Assembly: GCF_019904295.1 (NCBI RefSeq)
Contig: NZ_CP065359.1
Location: 3,001,001 to 3,065,000, forward strand
Direction of reading: 5' to 3'
DNA length: 64,000 nt
Source of the DNA: Ruegeria sp. SCSIO 43209
GTDB taxonomy: Bacteria; Pseudomonadota; Alphaproteobacteria; Rhodobacterales; Rhodobacteraceae
The position numbers and the translations under genes are program-made. The notes beneath the pieces are model-generated. The model saw only the letters and a program-made list of their open reading frames with translations. It searched no databases and was not told the DNA's origin. How positions within the stretch are numbered: position 1 is the first letter of the stretch; the number at the start of each line of letters is the position of its first letter. Shown here one piece after another: positions 1-8,482 of the stretch.

Positions 1-279
1 AAAGAAACCTTCCATCTGAGCCTCTAGATAGAGGCCGTGCCACAGCACCAGATCAGCGCGGGTCATCGCAACAATATCGGTGCGGGTCTGGCGATAGGCG
101 TGAGGGTCGACACCGGGTCCCATCAAGCCCTTCACGTCGACCTGTTCACCGCCGACCTGGCGCGCAGCGTCTGCAATCATCCCGGTGGTGGCGACGACTT
201 TCAGCGGCGCTTGAGCGATTGCGGCGACGGGCCACACAAGCACGAGAGCCAATGCCGTAATTAGCGATCGACGAATCAT
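1..279 (-). CDS. Metal ABC transporter substrate-binding protein (TroA/ZnuA-like), 3' part missing
   Basis: Periplasmic binding protein that would deliver Mn, Zn or Fe to an ABC importer. The first 93 codons are in the window; the rest lies beyond the left edge. Reading from the ATG at 279, there is a hydrophobic signal peptide (residues 1-22, ending AIAQA), then the family pattern KVVATTGMIAD and the metal-ligand stretch GPGVDPHAY (His60), followed by LVLWHGLYLE with the second ligand His81. This is the cluster A-1 (TroA/ZnuA/SitA) fold. The gene is divergent from deoC, and two Fur-family-like palindromes lie 38-83 bp upstream of its start, which suggests repression by metal. Which metal it carries cannot be told from this part. 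Confidence 0.88.
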   Translation of the reverse strand, partial: MIRRSLITALALVLVWPVAAIAQAPLKVVATTGMIADAARQVGGEQVDVKGLMGPGVDPHAYRQTRTDIVAMTRADLVLWHGLYLEAQMEGFF

Positions 280-316
280 TTCAGACTCCGAACGGTTATC
301 CTGTTAAGTCAAAATA

Positions 317-331
317 TGAGAACCATTCGCA
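317..331. promoter_or_regulatory. Fur-family-like operator, copy 1
   Basis: The 15-bp imperfect palindrome TGAGAACCATTCGCA has one mismatch between its arms (TGAGAA against TTCGCA). It resembles Fur/Mur/Zur boxes. It lies 38 bp before the start of the metal-binding protein gene (minus strand) and is repeated 31 bp further on. Confidence 0.5.
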
Positions 332-347
332 ACTAAGTCAATGCAAA

Positions 348-362
348 TGCGAATTACTCGCA
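348..362. promoter_or_regulatory. Fur-family-like operator, copy 2
   Basis: TGCGAATTACTCGCA has perfect 5-bp arms (TGCGA/TCGCA) around a 5-bp centre. It has the same size and layout as the copy at 317-331, offset by 31 bp (about three helical turns), as expected for cooperative binding by a metal-responsive dimeric repressor such as Mur or Zur. Confidence 0.5.
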
Positions 363-478
363 AGAAAGCGACTATATTTGTCCATTTGGTCAAAAATTTG
401 CCCCTTACGACGCTGGCACACCTTCCCTTTCGCTGCGACCCATGCGATTTTGACGCGAACCTCCAAAAGGACGGAATA

Positions 479-1477
479 ATGGAAACGCAGAGCTCAGAAA
501 GCACCGTGCGCACCCCGCATCTGCCGCAAGTGACCGAGCCCCGGAACCCAGGAATGGATCTGGATCTGGATTGGGTGCGGGCCGTGCAGGCCAACACTTC
601 GGCCATCGAGCGCCGCGCAGCGACGCTGCCCGGTCGGCGGTCAGTGAAAAAAGAATACCAGGCCGCATGGCTGCTCAAGGCGATCACAATGATCGACCTG
701 ACCACGCTATCGGGCGATGACACGGTTGGGCGGGTTCGTCGCCTGTGCGCAAAGGCTCGTCAGCCTGTCGCGTCTTCAGTTCTGCAGGCGCTGGACATGC
801 CGCCGATCACAACCGGAGCGGTGTGTGTCTACCATGACATGATCGAAACGGCTGTGGACGCATTGGAAGGCACTGGTATTCCGGTTGCGGCGGTATCCAC
901 TGGCTTCCCGGCCGGGCTCTCTCCGTTTCATCTGCGTGTGGCAGAGATCGAAGAAAGCGTGAAGGCCGGAGCCGAGGAGATCGACATCGTCATCTCGCGC
1001 CGTCATGTGCTGTCTGGCGACTGGCAGGCCCTGTATGATGAGATGAAGGCCTTCCGCATCGCCTGCGGCGATGCACACGTCAAAGCCATTTTGGCGACCG
1101 GAGAGCTGGGCAGCCTGCGCAACGTCGCCCGTGCCTCGCTGGTGTGCATGATGGCAGGGGCAGACTTCATCAAGACCTCGACCGGCAAAGAAAGCGTCAA
1201 CGCCACCTTGCCTGTGTCGTTGGTAATGATCCGAGCCATTCGCGACTATTATGACCGCACCGGCTATCGCGTAGGCTACAAGCCTGCGGGTGGGATTTCG
1301 AAAGCCAAGGATGCGCTGGTCTATCTGTCGCTGATCAAGGACGAGCTGGGCGACCGCTGGCTGGAGCCGGATCTGTTTCGCTTTGGCGCCTCATCACTGC
1401 TGGGCGATATCGAGCGGCAGTTGGAACACTATGTCACCGGCGCTTACTCTGCCGGTTACCGTCACTCCATGGGCTGA
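479..1477 (+). CDS. deoC: Deoxyribose-phosphate aldolase
   Basis: Cleaves 2-deoxyribose 5-phosphate to glyceraldehyde 3-phosphate and acetaldehyde in deoxynucleoside catabolism; cytoplasmic. The 332-residue protein is the longer DeoC type with an extra N-terminal stretch. The class I aldolase residues are visible: EEIDIVI with Asp169, GADFIKTSTG with the Schiff-base Lys232, and GYKPAGG with Lys268. I chose the ATG at 479 because AAAAGGACGG precedes it; an in-frame ATG at 341 overlaps the operator region and lacks a ribosome site. The gene is followed 11 bp later by an aldehyde dehydrogenase that could oxidise the acetaldehyde formed, so the pair is probably one operon. Confidence 0.95.
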   Translation: METQSSESTVRTPHLPQVTEPRNPGMDLDLDWVRAVQANTSAIERRAATLPGRRSVKKEYQAAWLLKAITMIDLTTLSGDDTVGRVRRLCAKARQPVASSVLQALDMPPITTGAVCVYHDMIETAVDALEGTGIPVAAVSTGFPAGLSPFHLRVAEIEESVKAGAEEIDIVISRRHVLSGDWQALYDEMKAFRIACGDAHVKAILATGELGSLRNVARASLVCMMAGADFIKTSTGKESVNATLPVSLVMIRAIRDYYDRTGYRVGYKPAGGISKAKDALVYLSLIKDELGDRWLEPDLFRFGASSLLGDIERQLEHYVTGAYSAGYRHSMG

Positions 1478-1488
1478 GGACAAAAACA

Positions 1489-3822
1489 ATGACAGTCAAA
1501 GAGATTTTCGAGACCATGGACTACGGCCCTGCCCCCGAAAGCGCAGCCGAGGCACTGGCCTGGCTGGTCGATCAGGGCGACAAGTTCGGCCACTACATCG
1601 ATGGCGCGTTTACCAAACCCGGCAAAGGATTCGACAGCCGCAACCCAGCAACCGGAGAGGTTCTGGCCAAGCTGACACAAGCGAAACAGGCTGACGTGAA
1701 CGCCGCCGTTTCTGCCGCTCGCAATGCGCAACCCAAGTGGGAGAAGCTGGGCGGTGCGGGTCGGGCACAATACCTCTATGCGATTGCGCGCCTGCTGCAG
1801 AAGCATTCGCGCCTGTTTGCCGTGCTCGAAAGCCTCGACAACGGTAAGCCGATCCGTGAATCGCGCGACATCGACATCCCGCTGGCGCAACGGCATTTCT
1901 ATTACCACGCGGGCATGGCCCAGCTGATGAAAAGCGAGCTACCCGATGCGCAAGCCTTGGGTGTGTGCGGCCAGATCATCCCCTGGAATTTCCCACTGCT
2001 GATGCTGGCGTGGAAGATCGCGCCTGCGTTGGCCATGGGCAACACCGTGGTTCTGAAGCCGGCCGAGTACACCTCGCTGACCGCACTGCTCTTTGCTGAT
2101 ATCTGCTCGCAGGCCGGTCTGCCGAAAGGCGTCGTCAATATCGTGACCGGAGACGGTGCGGTGGGCGAGATGATCGTGAACGCGGATGTGGACAAGGTCG
2201 CCTTCACCGGCTCGACCGAAGTTGGGCGGCGTATCCGTGAAGCGACAGCGGGATCAGGCAAAGAACTAACCTTAGAACTGGGCGGCAAATCTGCTTATGT
2301 TGTCTTTGATGACGCCGATATTGATTCAGCCATCGAAGGTCTGGTCGACGCAATCTGGTTCAATCAGGGTCAGGTCTGCTGTGCAGGTTCGCGCCTTCTG
2401 GTGCAGGAGGGTATCGCTGATCGTTTTCATGACAAACTGCGCGCCCGGATGGACACACTGCGCATCGGGGATCCGCTGGACAAATGCATCGACGTGGGCG
2501 CTGTGGTGGACCCTGTTCAGCTGCAGACCATCAAAGGCAAGGTCGAGAGCAACACGGCTGGCCACGTGCATCAAGCCGCCTGCGAATTGCCCGCAAATGG
2601 CTGCTACTACCCGCCGACCCTGATCTCGGGCCTCGAAACCTCGGACCCGCTGATGCAGGAAGAGATCTTTGGCCCGGTTCTGGTCTCCTCGACCTTCCGC
2701 ACTCCGGAAGAGGCGGTCGAGCTGGCCAACAACACCCGTTACGGGTTGGCCGCAACGGTCTGGACCGAAAACGTAAACCTCGCGCTGGACATCGCGCCCA
2801 AGCTGGTTGCGGGCGTGGTCTGGGTGAACGCAACCAACCTGTTCGACGCTGCTGCCGGGTTCGGCGGTGTACGCGAAAGCGGCTTTGGCCGTGAAGGCGG
2901 TTGGGAAGGGCTGACGGCCTATACCAAGCCCAAAGCCAAGGCCAAACCGCTGACAAAGATTGAGGCGGCAATGGGCGAAGGCGCTCCAGTCGATCCTATT
3001 GACCGCACCGCCAAGATGTATGTCGGCGGCAAGCAGGCGCGGCCCGATGGCGGCTATTCGAAACCTGTCTGGGGCAAGTCCGGCCTACTGGGCCATGTGG
3101 GACTGGCCAACCGCAAGGACGTGCGCAATGCGGTTGAGGCGGCGGCAGGGGCCAAGGGCTGGTCCAAGACCACCGGCCATCTGCGGGCTCAGATCCTGTA
3201 CTACATCGGCGAAAACCTCTCGGCGCGTGCGGGTGAGTTCGCCGCTCGTATCGACGCAATGACCGGCAAAAAGGACGGCGCGAAAGAGGTTGAGGCCTCG
3301 ATCCAGCGCCTGTTCTCCGCCGCTGCGTGGGCTGACAAGTATGACGGTCAGGTGCATGGCGTTCCGATCCGAGGTGTGGCGATTGCCATGAAAGAGTCCG
3401 TTGGCGTGATCGGCGCCCTGTGCGCCGACGAATCGCCCCTGTTGGGCCTGGTCTCAGCCATGGCTCCGGCGATTGCGATGGGCAACCGGGTGGTTCTGGC
3501 GGCAAGTGAGCCCTACCCGCTGGCAGCAACGGATTTTTACCAGATCCTAGAAACCTCGGACGTGCCCGCCGGTGTGGTCAACATCCTGACCGGCAGCCAC
3601 GCAGAGCTGGCAAAGCCGCTGGCCTCGCATCTGAACGTGGATGCGGTCTGGTCGTTCTCGTCCACCGATCTGTCTAAAGATATCGAGGTCGTCTCGGCCG
3701 GAAATCTGAAGCGGACTTGGGTCAATAACGCGACGGCATTTGACTGGAGCGTGGACCATTCGCGCCGCTTCCTGCAGGCTGCGACCGAAGTGAAAAACAT
3801 CTGGGTGCCCTACGGAGAGTAA
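1489..3822 (+). CDS. Double-domain aldehyde dehydrogenase with degenerate second half
   Basis: A 777-residue protein. Residues about 1-490 form a complete NAD(P)-dependent aldehyde dehydrogenase: PWNFPLLM, FTGSTEVGR, LELGGKS with general-base Glu263, and GQVCCAGS with catalytic Cys297. Residues about 500-777 are a second, shorter ALDH-like segment (NRVVLAASEPYPLAA, GVVNILTG) that lacks the LELGGK and GQxC motifs, so it is probably structural or regulatory. Following deoC by 11 bp, the enzyme may oxidise acetaldehyde to acetate from deoxyribose breakdown; that role is inferred. The start has TGAGGA upstream. The ORF is open throughout, so the short second half is not a frameshift visible here. 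Confidence 0.93.
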   Translation: MTVKEIFETMDYGPAPESAAEALAWLVDQGDKFGHYIDGAFTKPGKGFDSRNPATGEVLAKLTQAKQADVNAAVSAARNAQPKWEKLGGAGRAQYLYAIARLLQKHSRLFAVLESLDNGKPIRESRDIDIPLAQRHFYYHAGMAQLMKSELPDAQALGVCGQIIPWNFPLLMLAWKIAPALAMGNTVVLKPAEYTSLTALLFADICSQAGLPKGVVNIVTGDGAVGEMIVNADVDKVAFTGSTEVGRRIREATAGSGKELTLELGGKSAYVVFDDADIDSAIEGLVDAIWFNQGQVCCAGSRLLVQEGIADRFHDKLRARMDTLRIGDPLDKCIDVGAVVDPVQLQTIKGKVESNTAGHVHQAACELPANGCYYPPTLISGLETSDPLMQEEIFGPVLVSSTFRTPEEAVELANNTRYGLAATVWTENVNLALDIAPKLVAGVVWVNATNLFDAAAGFGGVRESGFGREGGWEGLTAYTKPKAKAKPLTKIEAAMGEGAPVDPIDRTAKMYVGGKQARPDGGYSKPVWGKSGLLGHVGLANRKDVRNAVEAAAGAKGWSKTTGHLRAQILYYIGENLSARAGEFAARIDAMTGKKDGAKEVEASIQRLFSAAAWADKYDGQVHGVPIRGVAIAMKESVGVIGALCADESPLLGLVSAMAPAIAMGNRVVLAASEPYPLAATDFYQILETSDVPAGVVNILTGSHAELAKPLASHLNVDAVWSFSSTDLSKDIEVVSAGNLKRTWVNNATAFDWSVDHSRRFLQAATEVKNIWVPYGE

Positions 3823-3847
3823 GGCCCCCGTACCACCGGAGGCCTAA

Positions 3848-4663
3848 ATGGATTTTTCAAGTAAGACCGTCATCGTCATTGGTGGCACCAGCGGTATCAA
3901 TCGCGGCATTGCCGAGGCCTTTGCGGCCTCGGGTGCTAATCTGGCTGTCGCCAGCCGGTCGCAGGCAAAGGTCGATGATACCGTGGCCGCGTTGAAAGCA
4001 GCAGGCGCATCCGACGCGATCGGCGCGGCGTTCGACGTTCGCAATCCAGAGGCCGTAGCCGAAGGCCTTAAGCAATTCCACGACGCTTTTGGAGATTTCG
4101 ATGTCCTAATTTCTGGTGCTGCCGGCAACTTCCCAGCGCTGGCATCTGAAATGTCGGTCAATGCATTCAAGGCGGTCATAGATATCGATCTGATGGGCAC
4201 GATCCACGTCATGAAAGGGGCCTACCCCTATCTCAAACGTCCCGGTGCCAGCATTATCAACATTTCGGCCCCGCAATCCTATCTGCCTTACGAAGGGCAA
4301 GCCCATGTTTGCGCCGCCAAGGCGGGCGTTGATCAGATCACCCGAACCCTTTCAATGGAATGGGGCGTCGAAGGGATTCGCGTGAATTCGGTCGTTCCGG
4401 GTTTTATCGAAGGAACCGAAGGCGCAAAACGGCTGGCCCCTACCGAAAATGCCCATGAAGAGCTGCGTCGGGACGTCCCGCTGGGTCGCTGGGGTCAGCC
4501 CCAGGATGTGGCAAATGCCTGCCTATTCCTTAGCTCTGATATGGCGAGCTATATCAGCGGAACAGTCATGGCCGTTGACGGGGCTTTGTATCAGCGCGGC
4601 TCGGGCAAGTTTGGCCAGATGATGGGTCAGATGCTGCGCGCAGCGAAAAAGGGCCAGGCTTAG
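3848..4663 (+). CDS. SDR-family oxidoreductase, dienoyl-CoA reductase-like
   Basis: A 271-residue short-chain dehydrogenase/reductase with the nucleotide-binding turn GGTSGINRG, the NxAG-like ISGAAGNF, and the C-terminal RVNSVVPGFI. The catalytic region reads GQAHVCAAKAGVDQ: the lysine of YxxxK is present but the tyrosine position is Val. This matches the 2,4-dienoyl-CoA reductase subclass of SDRs, which work without that tyrosine. The start has CCGGAGG upstream. It lies 25 bp after the aldehyde dehydrogenase on the same strand and is probably in the same operon, but its substrate is not evident. Confidence 0.88.
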   Translation: MDFSSKTVIVIGGTSGINRGIAEAFAASGANLAVASRSQAKVDDTVAALKAAGASDAIGAAFDVRNPEAVAEGLKQFHDAFGDFDVLISGAAGNFPALASEMSVNAFKAVIDIDLMGTIHVMKGAYPYLKRPGASIINISAPQSYLPYEGQAHVCAAKAGVDQITRTLSMEWGVEGIRVNSVVPGFIEGTEGAKRLAPTENAHEELRRDVPLGRWGQPQDVANACLFLSSDMASYISGTVMAVDGALYQRGSGKFGQMMGQMLRAAKKGQA

Positions 4664-4732
4664 GTTAGAACACAGGGGTCCGATTGGTGACAAACTTTTC
4701 AGTCGCTGGGCTTTATTTCCAACCTACCAAAT

Positions 4733-4954
4733 TCAAGAGCTTCTGAAATAGATACCCGCTGCTACCAAAAGCGATGTCAGCGTACCAGCCACCACGTAAA
4801 GTGCGAAAGCGCTGAGCAGAGATTGACCGACAACCAAAGCGGCAGCAAAGGTTAAAAACCCTGCAAGTATTCCCAATCCCATTATCGCAACTATCATGGT
4901 GCCGCTATCCGTCCCAAGCCTCGTCTCAGGAGATGTTGATCTTCTGAATCCCAT
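4733..4954 (-). CDS. Small two-helix membrane protein, unknown function
   Basis: A 73-residue protein with two hydrophobic helices (IMGLGILAGFLTFAAALVV and LLSAFALYVVAGTLTSLLVA) and a short polar N-terminus. The ATG at 4954 has GGAACGGAG directly before it, which is rather close; an internal ATG (MIVAIMG) would give 54 residues containing both helices. I do not recognise a function. A sequence matching the CtrA consensus lies 61 bp upstream, so it may be expressed in a cell-cycle or motility dependent way. It stands alone, convergent with the SDR gene. Confidence 0.55.
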   Translation of the reverse strand: MGFRRSTSPETRLGTDSGTMIVAIMGLGILAGFLTFAAALVVGQSLLSAFALYVVAGTLTSLLVAAGIYFRSS

Positions 4955-5014
4955 CTCCGTTCCCGACTAACATAGAATTCTCGACATTTCTGGCCAAAGT
5001 ATGGCCAAGGCGAG

Positions 5015-5029
5015 TTAACGATTACTTAA
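5015..5029. promoter_or_regulatory. CtrA-type binding site
   Basis: TTAACGATTACTTAA fits the alphaproteobacterial CtrA full site TTAA-N7-TTAA exactly. It lies in the 235-bp gap before the small membrane protein gene (start 4954) and behind the convergent end of the M16 gene, so the small gene is the only possible target nearby. Two direct copies of TGGCCAA lie between it and the gene (about 4992-5010). Confidence 0.55.
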
Positions 5030-5189
5030 GGCGGAGAATTGCCGATCTTCTGTCAGGCGCTGCGCCCTGCAAGAGGTCACAAACTCGTTGTTTCCGCCAG
5101 TGGTTCGCATCACCCCCTGCCGTCAATTCCAAGAAAAATCATTCAATAACAACGAATAATTCTGTTCGGCAGCGGGTAGATGGACGACG

Positions 5190-6494
5190 TCAGCCGTCCA
5201 CCCCTTCCGGTTTGCCGACGATGGTGAAATGCAGACCCTCGGGGTTCAGCAGTTCAGACGCCACCCGGTTCACATCCTCCAAGGTCACTGCATTCACCTT
5301 GTCGTTGCGAGTCGCAATGTAGTCGATAGGCAGATCTTCCATCTGCATCCCGACCATGATTCCGGCAATCTGGCCATTGCCGTCAAAACGCAACGGATAG
5401 GCCCCGGTCAAATAGGTCTTGGCGTCATCCAATTCTTTCTGCGTCACACCTTCCGCAGCCGCGCGCGCCCATTCCTGTCGGATCACTTCGACCGCTTCGG
5501 CGATACGGTCATTGGCAGATGAGACCGAGCCCAGATACACTGACGCCAGATCCTTGGGCACCAGATAGGTCGCCACGCCATAGGTCAGGCCACGTTTCTC
5601 ACGTACTTCCTGCATCAGGCGACTTTCGAAACCGCCGCCGCCCAGAATGTGATTCAGGATATAGGCCGCAAAGAAATCGGGATCATCGCGATCAATGCCA
5701 CTTTGCCCGAACAGGGCGACGGATTGCGGAGTGTTGAAGTCCACTACGCTTACACCGCCGTCAATAGTGACCTTCGCCTTGTCTGGAATGGGTTTTCCGG
5801 TTGCTGGCAGATCCAACAGCAATTCGTCCAACAGTACCCCCAGCTCTTCTGCCGTGATGTCGCCAACAGCCCCAACATACAGTCTGTCCTTGGCAAAGAC
5901 ATTGTCGTAAGCAGCGACGATGTCGTCGCGGGTCAGGCTTGAAACGCTTTCAATCGTACCTTTACCGTCCGACGCATAAGGATGATCCCCATATGCCATT
6001 TCAGCAAAGCTGCGTCCGGCAATATCGCTTGGATCAGTCTGGTCGGACTTCAGACCTGAAATCACCTGAGCGCGCACCCGATCAATCGCATCCTCATCGA
6101 AACGCGGTTCATGAATTGTGGTCTGCAGCAAATCAATCACTTCATCCCGGTTCTCAGTCAGGAACCGCGCCGAAATGGAGACCGTATCATCTGTTGCCCT
6201 GTAGCTGAAGGACGCAGCCAGAGATTCAAGTTCGCGCGCATAGGTGCGGGCATCCATGTCGCCGGCGCCTTCCTCAATCAGGCCGCTCATCAGATAGACC
6301 GCGCCGCGTTTATCGGGATCATCCAGCGACGTTCCTCCACGAAACCGAAGTTCCAGCGCAGTGAAGGGGATCGAATGATCTTGGACCAGCCAAGCGGTAA
6401 TACCACCGGGCGAGGTTACCTCTTTGATCTCAATCTCGGCCCAGGCGGGAAGGGCAATGATCAGCGCAATCAGCGTTGCGGCAAACCGTTTCAT
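5190..6494 (-). CDS. M16-family zinc peptidase homologue, inactive-type subunit
   Basis: A 434-residue periplasmic protein with a signal peptide (MKRFAATLIALIIALPAWA). It has the M16 fold (pitrilysin / processing-peptidase family) but no HxxEH zinc motif: the equivalent place reads VYLMSGLIEEGAGD. The later QEVREKRGLTYGV motif, typical of the C-terminal half, is intact. It starts inside the stop of the upstream M16 gene (ATGA overlap), and that partner carries the intact motif. The two probably form an alpha/beta heterodimer in the periplasm like other bacterial M16B pairs. Its substrate is unknown. Confidence 0.92.
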   Translation of the reverse strand: MKRFAATLIALIIALPAWAEIEIKEVTSPGGITAWLVQDHSIPFTALELRFRGGTSLDDPDKRGAVYLMSGLIEEGAGDMDARTYARELESLAASFSYRATDDTVSISARFLTENRDEVIDLLQTTIHEPRFDEDAIDRVRAQVISGLKSDQTDPSDIAGRSFAEMAYGDHPYASDGKGTIESVSSLTRDDIVAAYDNVFAKDRLYVGAVGDITAEELGVLLDELLLDLPATGKPIPDKAKVTIDGGVSVVDFNTPQSVALFGQSGIDRDDPDFFAAYILNHILGGGGFESRLMQEVREKRGLTYGVATYLVPKDLASVYLGSVSSANDRIAEAVEVIRQEWARAAAEGVTQKELDDAKTYLTGAYPLRFDGNGQIAGIMVGMQMEDLPIDYIATRNDKVNAVTLEDVNRVASELLNPEGLHFTIVGKPEGVDG

Positions 6495-7831
6495 TGTGTC
6501 ACCTCATCGTCACGCATCAACCAGCCAGTGACCGAGGTTTCAGGTTGCAGCACCTCACGGGCAGCCGCGATGATCTCTTCACCTGTCACAGCCTGCAGGA
6601 TGTCGGGCCAGGCCTGCACATCTTCGACCGTCAACCCGCTGGTCAACGCACGACCATAGCGGTTTCCAATACCGTCCACGTTATCGCGCGCATAGGTCTG
6701 CGCGGCGCGGAGCTGCATCTTAATGCGCTCCAGGTCTTCATCCTTGACACCTTCCGCGATGAAATCCGCAACGGCCTGATCCATGGCATCCTCCGCATCC
6801 TGAAGCGAAACGCCCTCAGCCGGCACAACGATCAGATCAAAGGTCGTGTCATCCAATGAGACCCCCTTGTAGAACGCACCGGTATAGACCACCTTCTGCT
6901 GCTCAAATTGCAGCTTTTCATTCAGATATGAGGTTGTGCTTCCTCCCAGCAATTCCGCCAAAAGAAACAGGGCAGCGGCCTTCTCCTGCTCACCGGCGTC
7001 CCGTTCAGGGGCCAGATAGCTGCGCTGCACGTAGGGTTGTGCCACACGCGCATCCTTGAAGGTCAGGCGACGTTCGGCAGTCTGGGGTGGTTCTTGCGAG
7101 CGTACCCGCTCGGGCAAATCAGGGTTGGCTGGGATAACACCGTAGTACTGATCGGCCAACGCCCTGACTTCGTCGGGGTCAACATCTCCGGTGACGACCA
7201 ATATGGCGTTATTGGGTGCATAATGGGTCTGGTAGAAGGACAGGGCGTCGTCCATATCCAACGCTTCCATCTCGTGGCGCCAGCCGATAATCGGCGCTCC
7301 GTAACGGTGGTTCAAATATTGCGCTGCATTCATCTGTTCTCCGAACAGAGCGCGTGGATTGTTTTCGGTCCGCTGATTACGCTCTTCCAGAACCACGTCG
7401 CGTTCGGTGATGATATCATTCTCGGTCAGGCGGATGTTGCGCATACGATCTGCCTCCATCCGCATCATCAGTTCCAGCCGGTCAGCGGCGACGCGCTGAA
7501 AATAGGCGGTGTAGTCGTAAGAAGTGAAAGCGTTGTCATTGCCGCCATTGGCCGCGACAGTGGCTGACAACTCGCCCGCTTCCATTGTGTCGGTGGCTTT
7601 GAACAGCAGATGTTCCAGGAAATGTGCAACGCCAGAGGATCCGATCGGTTCATCGGCGGATCCGGCCCGGTACCAGACCATATGCTGAACAACAGGCGCG
7701 CGATGATCCTCGACCACCACGACGTCCATGCCGTTTTCAAGCGTAAATGTGGTGACAGCCTCTTGCCCCTCTTTCGCGAACAAGGGGGTGGCGGCGATCA
7801 GGGCAGCCGACAGTGCCAGGGCCCGAACCAT
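6491..7831 (-). CDS. M16-family zinc metallopeptidase, catalytic subunit
   Basis: A 446-residue exported peptidase with signal peptide MVRALALSAALIAATPLFA. The zinc site HFLEH is at residues 70-74 (His70, Glu73, His74), with the distal glutamate in ERDVVLEER near residue 149. The C-terminal half carries the substrate-binding inactive M16 domain. It shares a 4-bp overlap with the inactive partner downstream. A lipoprotein (DUF3035) and lspA lie just upstream on the same strand, so it is part of a conserved roseobacter envelope gene block. Confidence 0.94.
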   Translation of the reverse strand: MVRALALSAALIAATPLFAKEGQEAVTTFTLENGMDVVVVEDHRAPVVQHMVWYRAGSADEPIGSSGVAHFLEHLLFKATDTMEAGELSATVAANGGNDNAFTSYDYTAYFQRVAADRLELMMRMEADRMRNIRLTENDIITERDVVLEERNQRTENNPRALFGEQMNAAQYLNHRYGAPIIGWRHEMEALDMDDALSFYQTHYAPNNAILVVTGDVDPDEVRALADQYYGVIPANPDLPERVRSQEPPQTAERRLTFKDARVAQPYVQRSYLAPERDAGEQEKAAALFLLAELLGGSTTSYLNEKLQFEQQKVVYTGAFYKGVSLDDTTFDLIVVPAEGVSLQDAEDAMDQAVADFIAEGVKDEDLERIKMQLRAAQTYARDNVDGIGNRYGRALTSGLTVEDVQAWPDILQAVTGEEIIAAAREVLQPETSVTGWLMRDDEVTQ

Positions 7832-7916
7832 GGGGCATCCTCCGTTTCATTTCTGATATTCAAACTACGGTGGTGCCGCCGGGGTTCAAGGCCAATGACG
7901 GAAAGTTAAGAAGAAT

Positions 7917-8432
7917 TCATTCCAGCGGCGGGGCCGACGGCGTTTCGATCCCACGACGACGCGCCGCTTCATTGGTCGCGTTCGCATCGATTGACTGACG
8001 TTCATAGACCTGCGAGTACCGATCAACCGGGAACAGGCGCAGGCGGGTCCAGCGACCGCGATTTTTGCGGAAAGCCGCATCCTCTTCGGCCGTTACCTGA
8101 CGCGTATTGGCAGGAACGCCATATCTGCTTGAGGCCGTCACAAGCGCCGCATCGCTGGCCGGTATTGCGGTATTCGGGTTCAGCGCTGCCTCACTACCAC
8201 CCAGCGCCACAACGGCATCCGCTTTGGGGTTAGGATCGGTCAGGTTTGCACCGCCGGGAGTCGGCGCTGGAAGAAAGGCGTAGTCCTTGGGCTGGGTCAG
8301 CGGCTTGACGGGCAATACCGAAAATTCATCCGGCCCCGCTCCGGGCGGATCAAGATTGCGCAAACCAATATCGGAACAGCCCGCAACGACAACGGCGAGT
8401 GTCAGAACAAGAATGGCGCGTGGCATACGCAT
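7917..8432 (-). CDS. DUF3035 lipoprotein
   Basis: A 171-residue lipoprotein. The N-terminus MRMPRAILVLTLAVVVAGCS ends in a lipobox (VAGC) with Cys19 as the acylation site. The mature part is rich in Pro, Ala and Asn, followed by the conserved EEDAAFRKNRGRWTRLRLFP stretch, which I recognise as the DUF3035 family of Rhodobacterales. Its role is not known. It follows lspA, which encodes the lipoprotein signal peptidase, on the same strand. Confidence 0.85.
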   Translation of the reverse strand: MRMPRAILVLTLAVVVAGCSDIGLRNLDPPGAGPDEFSVLPVKPLTQPKDYAFLPAPTPGGANLTDPNPKADAVVALGGSEAALNPNTAIPASDAALVTASSRYGVPANTRQVTAEEDAAFRKNRGRWTRLRLFPVDRYSQVYERQSIDANATNEAARRRGIETPSAPPLE

Positions 8433-8482
8433 CAGTGTCTCCAGCCAGTTTCAGGCGCTTTTATCGCATATCGTCCGGCAGG

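Noticed and set aside
341..478. Extending deoC to an upstream ATG at 341
   Set aside because: The extra 46 residues have no family match, overlap the operator palindromes and lack a ribosome site, while the ATG at 479 has AAAAGGACGG.
3000..3822. The short second half of the aldehyde dehydrogenase as a frameshifted or broken gene
   Set aside because: The reading frame is open from end to end, and the second half retains good ALDH-like sequence; it looks like a stable truncated domain.
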